In this document: piece by piece, positions 26,599 through 34,479 of the stretch | Position numbering within the stretch: position 1 is the first letter of the stretch | Layout: the number at the start of each line of letters is the position of its first letter | Assembly: GCF_000511385.1 (NCBI RefSeq) | Contig: NC_023137.1 | Location: 2,177,001 to 2,241,000, forward strand | Direction: 5' to 3' | DNA length: 64,000 nucleotides | Origin: Phaeobacter gallaeciensis DSM 26640 | GTDB lineage: Bacteria > Pseudomonadota > Alphaproteobacteria > Rhodobacterales > Rhodobacteraceae | The notes under the pieces: model-generated | The model's database searches: none | What the model saw: only the letters and a program-made list of their open reading frames with translations | Told to the model about the DNA's origin: nothing | Program-made: the position numbers and the translations under genes

Positions 26599-27963
26599 AT
26601 GATGCAAGATATTTTTGGCCAGGACACCAGCCTGACAGACCCCGCAGCCCTTGAGAACTGGAACGCCGTGCAGATGGGGGTTCTGTCGCATGCCGCCGCT
26701 GCGCCGCAACATCTTGGCGCCCTGCTGGAGGCTGCACCCGAATTTGCACTGGCGCAGGCTGCCAAGGGCATGTTCGTATTGTTGCTGGGCCGGGCAGAGC
26801 TGATGCAGGCCGCCCATGACGCCTATGCCGCCGCCAAATCCACCGAAGACGGCGCCCTCCCGCGCGAGCGTCACTACATTTCAGCACTCGGAGCGTGGCT
26901 GGAGGGACGCCCTTCCGCTGCAATTGCCGAGATGGAGACGGTGCTACGCAGCCATCCGGAGGATGCGCTGGCGATGAAACTGAGCCATGCGATCCGCTTC
27001 ATCCTGGGTGACAGCACGGGCATGCGCCGGTCCATCGAACGCGTGTTGCCCGCTTATGCGCCTGATCATGCCGGGCGGGGATATCTGCTTGGCTGTCACG
27101 CCTTCTCGCTTGAGGAGACGGGCGCTTACGATCTGGCCGAGGCGACTGGTCGACAGGCACTCTGGATGGCCCCGGACGATGCCTGGGGCCTGCACGCCGT
27201 GGCCCATGTGCATGACATGACAGGCAATTCGCGCGCCGGGCTGGACTGGCTCACCGGGCGCGAGGAGGCTTGGGCACATTGCAACAATTTCCGCTACCAT
27301 GTCTGGTGGCACAAAGCGCTAATGCACTTGGACCAAGGCCAAACCGAGCAGGTTCTGGCACTCTATGATCATGAGATCCGCAAAGACAAAACGGATGATT
27401 ACCGCGATATCTCCAACGCCACCTCACTGCTGATGCGGCTGGAACTGGAAGGCGTAGCCATTGGCGATCGCTGGGAAGAATTGGCCGAGCTTTGCGCCAA
27501 CAGAACCGAGGATGGCTGTCTGATCTTTGCTGACCTGCATTATCTGCTGGCGCTGGTTGGGGATGATCGCAAACTGGAGACCGACCAGCTGGTGCAACGC
27601 ATTCATGCCGACGCCCGCCGCGGCGCAAGTGAGAGCGATGCCCGGATGGCAACGCCCGGATGCGGTTTGGCGCTGGGACTGGAGGCGTTTGGTGAAGGCA
27701 ACTACAGCGAAGCCTTTGGATATCTGGCGACGGGCCGTGGTTCGCTGCAACTGGCCGGTGGCAGCCATGCCCAGCGGGACGTCTTTGAACGCGTAACCAT
27801 TGATGCAGGCCTCCGGGCGGGCCGGCTGGATGCAGTGGAAGCCATCCTCAATGAACGGCGGGCCCTGCGAGGCGGCGCCGAAGACAGCTATGCCCAGGCG
27901 CGCCGCACCCTGATTGCTGCCGGACGTGGTGCGCCAGGCGCACAAAGCGTCCCGGCAGAATAA
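26599..27963 (+). CDS. Tetratricopeptide repeat protein, TTC38-like
   Basis: 454 residues from the ATG at 26599 (a second ATG follows at once). The protein is made of helical TPR-like repeats. Recognisable stretches are ERHYISALGAWLEGRPSAAI, DALAMKLSHAI, HAGRGYLLGCHAFSLEETG and the HAVAHVHDMTG region, as in the TTC38 family of eukaryotes and bacteria. There is no signal peptide, so it is cytoplasmic. The function is unknown. It lies 23 bases before opgC in the same direction and may be cotranscribed with the glucan genes. Confidence 0.75.
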   Translation: MMQDIFGQDTSLTDPAALENWNAVQMGVLSHAAAAPQHLGALLEAAPEFALAQAAKGMFVLLLGRAELMQAAHDAYAAAKSTEDGALPRERHYISALGAWLEGRPSAAIAEMETVLRSHPEDALAMKLSHAIRFILGDSTGMRRSIERVLPAYAPDHAGRGYLLGCHAFSLEETGAYDLAEATGRQALWMAPDDAWGLHAVAHVHDMTGNSRAGLDWLTGREEAWAHCNNFRYHVWWHKALMHLDQGQTEQVLALYDHEIRKDKTDDYRDISNATSLLMRLELEGVAIGDRWEELAELCANRTEDGCLIFADLHYLLALVGDDRKLETDQLVQRIHADARRGASESDARMATPGCGLALGLEAFGEGNYSEAFGYLATGRGSLQLAGGSHAQRDVFERVTIDAGLRAGRLDAVEAILNERRALRGGAEDSYAQARRTLIAAGRGAPGAQSVPAE

Positions 27964-27986
27964 CCGAAGTAAGGACACGACAACCT

Positions 27987-29258
27987 ATGGCGACCATCTC
28001 GCCCTTTCCCGGTGCCAAGGGCACCGAGACCACTCCAGTGGCCAATCGCCCGGTTGCCCCGCAATCGGACGTGCAGCCGCGTGCGCCCCGTGATCCACGT
28101 CTGGATTTCTACCGGGGCATTGCGATGTTCATCATCCTTTGCGCCCATATCCCCGGCAACCGCTGGACAGGATGGATCCCGGCACGGTTTGGCTTCTCCG
28201 ACGCAACAGAGATCTTTGTCTTCTGTTCCGGCATGGCCTCAGCCATCGCCTTTGGCGGGACTTTCGGTCGTCAGGGATGGCTGATTGGTAGCGCACGGGT
28301 TCTGTTTCGTTGCTGGCAGGTGTTCTGGGCGCATATCGGACTGTTTGTGTTTATCGCGACCAGCATGGCTGCGCTGGATCTCTATGGCAGCTTCGACAAA
28401 AGCTATATCGCCTCACTCAATCTGCGCCCGTTCTTTGAAAACCCGGTGCCACAGCTGGTCGGGCTGATGACGCTCAGCTACGTGCCGAACTATTTCGACA
28501 TCCTGCCGATGTATCTGGTTGTTCTGGCACTGATGCCCCTGATGATGGGACTGGAACGTATCGGGATCTGGGCCGTTGCTGCCGCTTCAATCGGGATCTG
28601 GCTGCTCGCCAACCCCTATATGGTTGGTCTCGGGCCTGATGGGCTGTCGCTCTCAGCTGAACCTTGGTCCAGCCGGGAATGGTTCTTCAATCCGTTTGGC
28701 TGGCAGCTTTTGTTCTTTACCGGCTTTGCCTTCATGAAGGGCTGGCTGCCTGCACCGCCCGTCTCCCGCGTGCTGATGGTCGTGGCCGCATCCTACCTCA
28801 TCCTACTGGCCCCCTTCGGGTCCTGGAAGGTCTTTCTCTGGGTCGAGGCCTGGAACCAGGACCTTGCCGACCTCATCCGTCCCACCTGGAAGCAGACGGC
28901 GCAATGGCGGGAGAAAACCGACTTTGGCCTGCTGCGCTTTGGGCACTTCCTGTCGCTGGCCTATCTCGGTTGGGTGATCGCAGGTGAAGGCGGTCGACGC
29001 CTGATCGCATCGGGCCAGTCAACAGCGGCCCGCGTCTGGGCCGTGCTCCTGTCGCTGATCACCAAGGTCGGTCAGCAATCGCTTGCGGTCTTTGTCTTCT
29101 CGATGGCACTGGCACGGCTCCTTGGCTTTGCCATGGATCTGACCGACCGGTCTGTCCTGACAACCGCATTTTTCAACCTCACAGGGTTTGGCCTGATCAT
29201 TGGCTGCGCCTATATCGCTGCCTGGTTCAAATCGCATCCATGGAAAACCAAGAGATGA
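27987..29258 (+). CDS. opgC: OpgC family membrane protein (osmoregulated periplasmic glucan modification)
   Basis: 423 residues. After a 38-residue cytoplasmic tail come about ten membrane helices. The OpgC fold begins RDPRLDFYRGIAMFIILCAHIPGN (span 39-62) and continues with FGFSDATEIFVFCSGM. OpgC-type acyltransferases succinylate periplasmic glucans. The stop overlaps the opgG start by ATGA, so the gene is coupled to opgG and opgH, which make the glucan. The precise acyl group is not shown by sequence. Confidence 0.88.
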   Translation: MATISPFPGAKGTETTPVANRPVAPQSDVQPRAPRDPRLDFYRGIAMFIILCAHIPGNRWTGWIPARFGFSDATEIFVFCSGMASAIAFGGTFGRQGWLIGSARVLFRCWQVFWAHIGLFVFIATSMAALDLYGSFDKSYIASLNLRPFFENPVPQLVGLMTLSYVPNYFDILPMYLVVLALMPLMMGLERIGIWAVAAASIGIWLLANPYMVGLGPDGLSLSAEPWSSREWFFNPFGWQLLFFTGFAFMKGWLPAPPVSRVLMVVAASYLILLAPFGSWKVFLWVEAWNQDLADLIRPTWKQTAQWREKTDFGLLRFGHFLSLAYLGWVIAGEGGRRLIASGQSTAARVWAVLLSLITKVGQQSLAVFVFSMALARLLGFAMDLTDRSVLTTAFFNLTGFGLIIGCAYIAAWFKSHPWKTKR

Positions 29259-30778
29259 GAGCATTTTCGCGACGCACCTTTCTGGCAAAGGCCTTGTCCA
29301 GCGCTGCACCCTTTGCGCTTGGAGCGCTGACATCGCCCGCATTGGCGACGGGTGGTCCGGCCTTTTCGCGCGAAACCGTGGTGTCCCTTGCCCGCGATCT
29401 CGCAGCCGCCCCCTATGCGCCCCGCGCCAGCGTTCCGCAGGATTGGCAGGAACAAAGCTATGAGGACTATCAGACCCGCTGGTTCCGCAGCCGTGACGCG
29501 CTCTGGTCCAAAACGCCGCGCAGCTACAATGTCGATTTTTTCCTGCCGGGGCTTTACTTCCCCCGCCCGGTAGAGATTTTCACCGTTGAAAATGGCCTGG
29601 CACAGCCAGTGGCCTTTGATCTGTCGCTGTTTGATAAAACGGATAAGGCGCCTGATCTCAGCATTGACGACAGTCTTGGTTATTCCGGCTTTCGCCTGCG
29701 CACCGATCTGAAAGAACCGGGCAAGAAAACCGAGTTCTGCGTCTTTCAGGGGGCGAGCTATTTCCGCGCCATCGGGGCCGTGCACACCTACGGGCTGTCG
29801 GCCCGAGGGCTGGCCGTGAACACGGCCACCGCAAAAGGCGAAGAGTTCCCTGAATTCATATCGTTCTGGCTCGAAGCTCCAGTACCGGGCCAGAAAAACA
29901 TGGTGGTTCACGCACTGATGGATTCCCCATCAGTCACTGGCGCCTACCGGTTCGATATCTTGCCCGGCCAGAACACCGTGATGGAGGTCGAGGCGCGCCT
30001 CTTTGCTCGCGAAGAACTGGATAATATCGGGCTTGGACCACTCACGTCGATGTTCCTGTTCGATCAGACCAACCGCAACCGGTTTGATGATTTCCGCCCC
30101 GCAGTCCATGACAGCGACGGGTTGCTGGTGGTCAACGGAAATGGCGAAACCCTATGGCGACCGCTGGCCAATCCGAAAACGCTGCAACTGTCTTCCTTTG
30201 TCGATGAAAACCCGCGTGGCTTTGGCCTGATGCAACGCCCAAGGCTGCTGTCGGACTACGAGGATCTTGAGGCGCACTATCACCAGCGCCCCGCGCTCTG
30301 GGTCGAACCGCAGGGCGATTGGGGCAAAGGCGCCGTCACATTGGTGGAAATCCCGGCCGACAAAGAAATCTACGACAATATCGTCGCCTACTGGCGCCCA
30401 CGCGAGAGTTACACACCCGGTTCAGAAATCAATATCGACTATCGCCTGACCTGGGGCGATGGACCGGACCTATCTGTGCCACAGGTGATCAACACAGCGG
30501 CTGGCGCGCGGATCTTTGGGGATCCCGGTCGCATCATGACCATCGATTTTGCCGCCCATCCAATGTTTGCGGGCGGTGTGGATGACCTTGAGGCGCATAT
30601 CACCTCTCCCCATGTCACCCCAACCGAAGGCGTATTGCAGGAAAATCCAGAAACCGGGGGGCTGCGGCTGGCGTTTGCCTTTGATCCGGGCGAGCGCGAT
30701 CATGTCGAACTGCGCGCAGAGTTGCGGAAAGACGGTCAGCCCGCATCGGAAGTCTGGCTATACCGGTGGACCAAATGA
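29255..30778 (+). CDS. opgG: Glucan biosynthesis protein G
   Basis: 507 residues from the ATG at 29255, which overlaps the opgC stop (ATGA); an ATG at 29240 gives five more residues. The Tat leader has SRRTFLAKAL. The periplasmic protein has the MdoG/OpgG beta-sandwich: SYEDYQTRWFRSRDALW near 57-73 and WVEPQGDWGKGAVTLVEIP near 350-370 (given as positions). OpgG is needed to build the branched beta-1,2/1,6 glucan backbone after OpgH. It couples to opgH by another ATGA overlap. Confidence 0.92.
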   Translation: MRAFSRRTFLAKALSSAAPFALGALTSPALATGGPAFSRETVVSLARDLAAAPYAPRASVPQDWQEQSYEDYQTRWFRSRDALWSKTPRSYNVDFFLPGLYFPRPVEIFTVENGLAQPVAFDLSLFDKTDKAPDLSIDDSLGYSGFRLRTDLKEPGKKTEFCVFQGASYFRAIGAVHTYGLSARGLAVNTATAKGEEFPEFISFWLEAPVPGQKNMVVHALMDSPSVTGAYRFDILPGQNTVMEVEARLFAREELDNIGLGPLTSMFLFDQTNRNRFDDFRPAVHDSDGLLVVNGNGETLWRPLANPKTLQLSSFVDENPRGFGLMQRPRLLSDYEDLEAHYHQRPALWVEPQGDWGKGAVTLVEIPADKEIYDNIVAYWRPRESYTPGSEINIDYRLTWGDGPDLSVPQVINTAAGARIFGDPGRIMTIDFAAHPMFAGGVDDLEAHITSPHVTPTEGVLQENPETGGLRLAFAFDPGERDHVELRAELRKDGQPASEVWLYRWTK

Positions 30779-32685
30779 CCAATTTTTCGCTGACCCCTCC
30801 GGAACAGCCACTGGCCATGCCGGAGCAGAACTTCGGTGCCTATTTTCAGGATCAGGCCTGCCCTGCCCTTGGTAACATGGCAGCCAGATCCGCAACGAAA
30901 GGCGAGGCCACACAAGGTCAGGTCGCGCTCTGGCGGGTGCTGGCCTTTTCCCCGGCGATGGCGGCAACAGGCTTGCTGACCTGGGGGATGAAGGACTGGT
31001 TTTCGGCCGATGGGTTTTCCATCCTGGAAATCGCGCTTCTGGTACTGATTTCTTTCAACTTTTTCTGGATTTGCTTTTCGGTCTCGACTGTTCTTCTAGG
31101 CCTTTGGGGTCTTGCGCAACGGCCGCGCGCGCTGGGTCGGGGCCGCCCGCAGCAGATGAAGGTCGCGCTCTTGATGCCGATCTACAATGAGGTGCCCTGG
31201 TATGTGCTGGGCAATGCCCAGTCGATGCTGGAAGAACTGCATGCCCGTGGCGGGGTTCATGACTATGCAATGTTCATCCTGTCGGACACCCGCGATGATG
31301 CCATCGCCGCCCAGGAACGCGCCAGCGTTGAGACCCTGCGTGCGATGCTGCCTGCCGGAACTCAACTTTACTATCGTCGCCGCGAAGATAACGCCGGCCG
31401 CAAGGTTGGCAATATCGCCGATTGGGTGCGCCGCTGGGGCGCGGGCTGGGACGCCATGCTGGTGCTGGATGCCGATAGCCTAATGACAGGACGCGCCATC
31501 GCCCATCTGGCGGACGCGCTGGCCCGCGACCCCGGCGCGGGACTGATCCAGAGCTATCCACAGCTGATCGGTGCGCAGTCTGTCTTTGGCCGGATGCAGC
31601 AATTTGCCAACGGGGTCTACGGTCTCGCACTCGCCGAAGGGTTGGCCCGCTGGGCCGGGCACGAGGGCAATTATTGGGGTCATAACGCGATCATCCGCAC
31701 CCGTGCCTTTGCCGCCTGCGCCGGGCTGCCGCCGCTGCGCTCGGTCTTTGGCGGTGAGAAGCTGATCATGAGCCATGACTTCGTCGAAGCGGGCCTTCTG
31801 CGGCGCGCAGGCTGGAGTGTTCAGTTCCTGCCGCGTATCCGTGGCTCCTACGAGGAAACACCGCAGACGTTGATCGACCACGTATTACGTGACCGGCGCT
31901 GGTGTCAGGGCAACCTGCAGCACCTGAACCTCTTGAATGCCAAAGGCTTTCGCGCGCTGTCGCGGTTTCATCTGCTGCATGGGGCCATCGGCTATCTGAT
32001 GGCACCGGTCTGGTTCGCGTTGCTGGTGATCTGGGCACTGATCGGACGCGGCGAAGAAGCCTCTGTCCTCACCTACTTCAGCGAAACAAACCCGCTGATG
32101 CCGTCTTGGCCTGACATGTCAGAGCCACGCCATGTGCTGGTGATCCTGCTGATCTATGCCATGTTGCTGGCGCCCAAGCTGCTGGCTGTTGTCGCCCTGC
32201 CGATGACCGGCAGCCGGTTCTCAGACTATGGTGGCGCGGGCCGGTTTACCCTGTCGCTGTTCGTAGAAATCCTACTTGCGATCCTTTACGCGCCAATCCT
32301 GATGGTGCAGCAGATGATTGCTGTGCTCCGCACCACTTTCGGCCTGCAAAAAGGCTGGTCGCCCCAAGCGCGCGACGGTGGCCGCTATTCCTGGCGGACG
32401 CTGATAACCTGCCATGCGCTGGAAACTGTCAGTGGCGTTGCCCTCTGGAGCGGTATTCTGGCGGGTGTGGTCTCTGTCTGGCTGTTGCCGATCGCACTGT
32501 CGCTGGTGCTTGCGGTGCCGCTGTCAGCGCTCTCTGGTGTGCCGTTGCAGCGCTTTGCCAAGGCCCTTCTGGCAACACGCGAAGTCCACAAAGAACCCCG
32601 TATCACCCGCATCGCCCGCGCCCGGCGCAATCGGCTACGCATGGCACTGGAGACCGTGCCGGCACATCGAACTGCAGCTGAGTGA
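30775..32685 (+). CDS. opgH: Glucans biosynthesis glucosyltransferase H
   Basis: 636 residues from the ATG at 30775, which overlaps the opgG stop. It is a GT2-family glucosyltransferase in the inner membrane. Two helices precede the catalytic domain, which carries the DAD motif in MLVLDADSLM and the acceptor motif DRRWCQGNLQH. Several C-terminal helices follow. OpgH polymerises UDP-glucose into linear beta-1,2-glucan and exports it. It is shorter than E. coli OpgH (about 850), lacking much of the N-terminal tail, as is usual in alphaproteobacteria. A terminator follows. Confidence 0.93.
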   Translation: MTNFSLTPPEQPLAMPEQNFGAYFQDQACPALGNMAARSATKGEATQGQVALWRVLAFSPAMAATGLLTWGMKDWFSADGFSILEIALLVLISFNFFWICFSVSTVLLGLWGLAQRPRALGRGRPQQMKVALLMPIYNEVPWYVLGNAQSMLEELHARGGVHDYAMFILSDTRDDAIAAQERASVETLRAMLPAGTQLYYRRREDNAGRKVGNIADWVRRWGAGWDAMLVLDADSLMTGRAIAHLADALARDPGAGLIQSYPQLIGAQSVFGRMQQFANGVYGLALAEGLARWAGHEGNYWGHNAIIRTRAFAACAGLPPLRSVFGGEKLIMSHDFVEAGLLRRAGWSVQFLPRIRGSYEETPQTLIDHVLRDRRWCQGNLQHLNLLNAKGFRALSRFHLLHGAIGYLMAPVWFALLVIWALIGRGEEASVLTYFSETNPLMPSWPDMSEPRHVLVILLIYAMLLAPKLLAVVALPMTGSRFSDYGGAGRFTLSLFVEILLAILYAPILMVQQMIAVLRTTFGLQKGWSPQARDGGRYSWRTLITCHALETVSGVALWSGILAGVVSVWLLPIALSLVLAVPLSALSGVPLQRFAKALLATREVHKEPRITRIARARRNRLRMALETVPAHRTAAE

Positions 32686-32713
32686 AATCACCGAAATTAT
32701 GTGGATACGTAAA

Positions 32714-32750
32714 CCCTGAGGAATTTTAAGAAATTTCTCAGGGTATTTTT
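32714..32750 (+). terminator. Rho-independent terminator after opgH
   Basis: A 13-base-pair stem (CCCTGAGGAATTT / AAATTTCTCAGGG, one G-T pair) with a TAAG loop, followed by TATTTTTATT. It begins 28 bases past opgH and ends the TPR/opgCGH transcript. Confidence 0.93.
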
Positions 32751-32791
32751 ATTGAAAATAAACAATCAAGTCAGGCGTGAAATCTGTTGCC

Positions 32792-33652
32792 TCATTGCGA
32801 CAGTGCGCTGTTCTCGACCCAATCCACCAGCCAATTAGCCCAATCCCGTGGCACCCGGTGACCGCCCGCAAACAGAACCAATTCGATATCGGCGTCCAGT
32901 CCACAGTCCCAGCGACGCCGCAGTTGATCTCCATCGGACCAACTGCGGCTCGGCGCATGTGTGTCACATCCATTGGTATCCCGCCACAACTCCAACCCGG
33001 CAAAGATATCGCCCTGCTGGAAGCGCCGATTTCCGAGGTAGCGCCCTTCCAACGGCACCACCTCATCCGCCCATCCATGGGTATGCATCAGGCGGATCGG
33101 GCCCGCGCAGCTCTCTGGTTGAGGCCGCCAGAAACTGCCCGACACCGTTGCATAGGCAAGGAACTGATCAGGTGACGCACACGCGAGATAGCTGACCATG
33201 AAGGCCCCTGCAGAAAATCCTGATAATACAACCGCCTCTCGCTCGATGTTAAACTTCTTTTCAGCATCTTCCAGAACTGCGTCGAAGAAGGCAGATTCGT
33301 CACGGCCACCGAAATCTGGCAAAAACGCCCAGGAGCGCGGGCCGCCGGGATTGCGGGGCAGCGCTGTGGGCGCGATGACCGCATAGCCACGCCCGGTCAG
33401 CCCATCGACCATCGCCCGATTGCGCAATGCGGCTTCGCCCGAGCCACCATAGCCGTGCAGAAACATCACTGCCGGGATTGCCTCATCCCGTTGCGTGTCA
33501 GGCAGGGCGATATGGTAATCCCCTCCCTTGATCTGGCAGGCGTCGGCCTCTGCCCCACATCCAGCCAACGCCACGGGCGCAAGTGAGATCCCAGACAGCG
33601 CCATGCCGATACCGAGACACCAGCGACCAACGCGCACAATCGCGGGCCGCAT
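32792..33652 (-). CDS. LpqC-like alpha/beta hydrolase lipoprotein (PHB depolymerase family)
   Basis: 286 residues. A lipobox LAGC places the lipidated Cys at residue 32. The esterase fold has the oxyanion-hole HGYGG (about 66-70), the nucleophile elbow GFSAGA, a late Asp in GWADEVVP and the His in FAGGHRVP. LpqC/FaeB-type enzymes act on esters such as feruloyl or polyester bonds. The substrate is unknown. Its start overlaps the stop of the rhodanese gene by one base (ATGA), so the two are translated together. Confidence 0.82.
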   Translation of the reverse strand: MRPAIVRVGRWCLGIGMALSGISLAPVALAGCGAEADACQIKGGDYHIALPDTQRDEAIPAVMFLHGYGGSGEAALRNRAMVDGLTGRGYAVIAPTALPRNPGGPRSWAFLPDFGGRDESAFFDAVLEDAEKKFNIEREAVVLSGFSAGAFMVSYLACASPDQFLAYATVSGSFWRPQPESCAGPIRLMHTHGWADEVVPLEGRYLGNRRFQQGDIFAGLELWRDTNGCDTHAPSRSWSDGDQLRRRWDCGLDADIELVLFAGGHRVPRDWANWLVDWVENSALSQ

Positions 33653-34215
33653 CAGCCCTGCCCCGTCCAGCGGGCGACGGGGAGATTGCTGCGCAGCCAG
33701 CCCGGACCGGCGGCAGAACCAAGCATGCCCTCCGGCACATCGGCCACGTTGGAGTAACCCGCCGCATCCAATGCCAGCGTCACACGGGCCGAACGCACAC
33801 CGCGCGCACAGATCAGCGCCAGAGCCGCATTGCGATTGCCACCGGTCACCTGATCAAGCGCCTCCAGAAAATCCTCGCGCCTCATATCAATCTGATGGCT
33901 GCCAACGGGTACGCCACTGGCCCGCCATTCGCGCGGGGTGCGGATATCCACCAGGATCAGCCCATCAGCCTTGGCCTTAGCAAAGGCCTCCTCAACCGTC
34001 AGACGCGGCAAATCATGATCTGGAGGCTGGCGGCGCCACCAGACGTATCCACCGACACCCGCAACGGTCAGCCCGCCAAAAGCCAGACCGGCACGCAGAA
34101 AATTACGCCGCGAGATCACCGAACCGCCCAGCCCCGACGTGATATGTGGGGTATCGTCTCTGCCTTCGGACTGAGGGTCGGAATTATCTGACCATTTTGA
34201 TTGAGAATGCGACAT
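33652..34215 (-). CDS. Tat-exported rhodanese-domain protein
   Basis: 187 residues. A Tat-like signal (SRRNFLRAGL, 35-44) and a hydrophobic stretch (43-60) are followed by a single rhodanese domain (about 70-180). The active Cys is C136 in LICARGVRS. The catalytic loop CARGVR fits a sulfur-transferase pattern rather than a phosphatase. It is probably periplasmic and membrane-anchored, moving sulfane sulfur. It is coupled to the downstream lipoprotein esterase. It starts after AGGGGAGAGG, about 240 bases from the divergent mrp operon. Confidence 0.82.
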   Translation of the reverse strand: MSHSQSKWSDNSDPQSEGRDDTPHITSGLGGSVISRRNFLRAGLAFGGLTVAGVGGYVWWRRQPPDHDLPRLTVEEAFAKAKADGLILVDIRTPREWRASGVPVGSHQIDMRREDFLEALDQVTGGNRNAALALICARGVRSARVTLALDAAGYSNVADVPEGMLGSAAGPGWLRSNLPVARWTGQG

Positions 34216-34479
34216 CTGGCCTCTCCCCTCACTGAAGGCGCCGTCCTACATGATCCAAGACCTAGCAGGTTCCTGCATAGTGTTCAGCATGAGACATCCC
34301 GCATGGTGATCAAGTTCTTGTCAACCTGACACCAGATCGCATCAAACCGGTGCGGTGCGCAAAAAACTAACCTGATCGCCGCTTTTGCAGGGTTTGCAGG
34401 CGCGGTCGGGGCTGGCACAGTTGCGAAAAATTGCTTAGGCACCAAACGATCTGGCCCTGTGCATGGAGGAGAACCGCAC

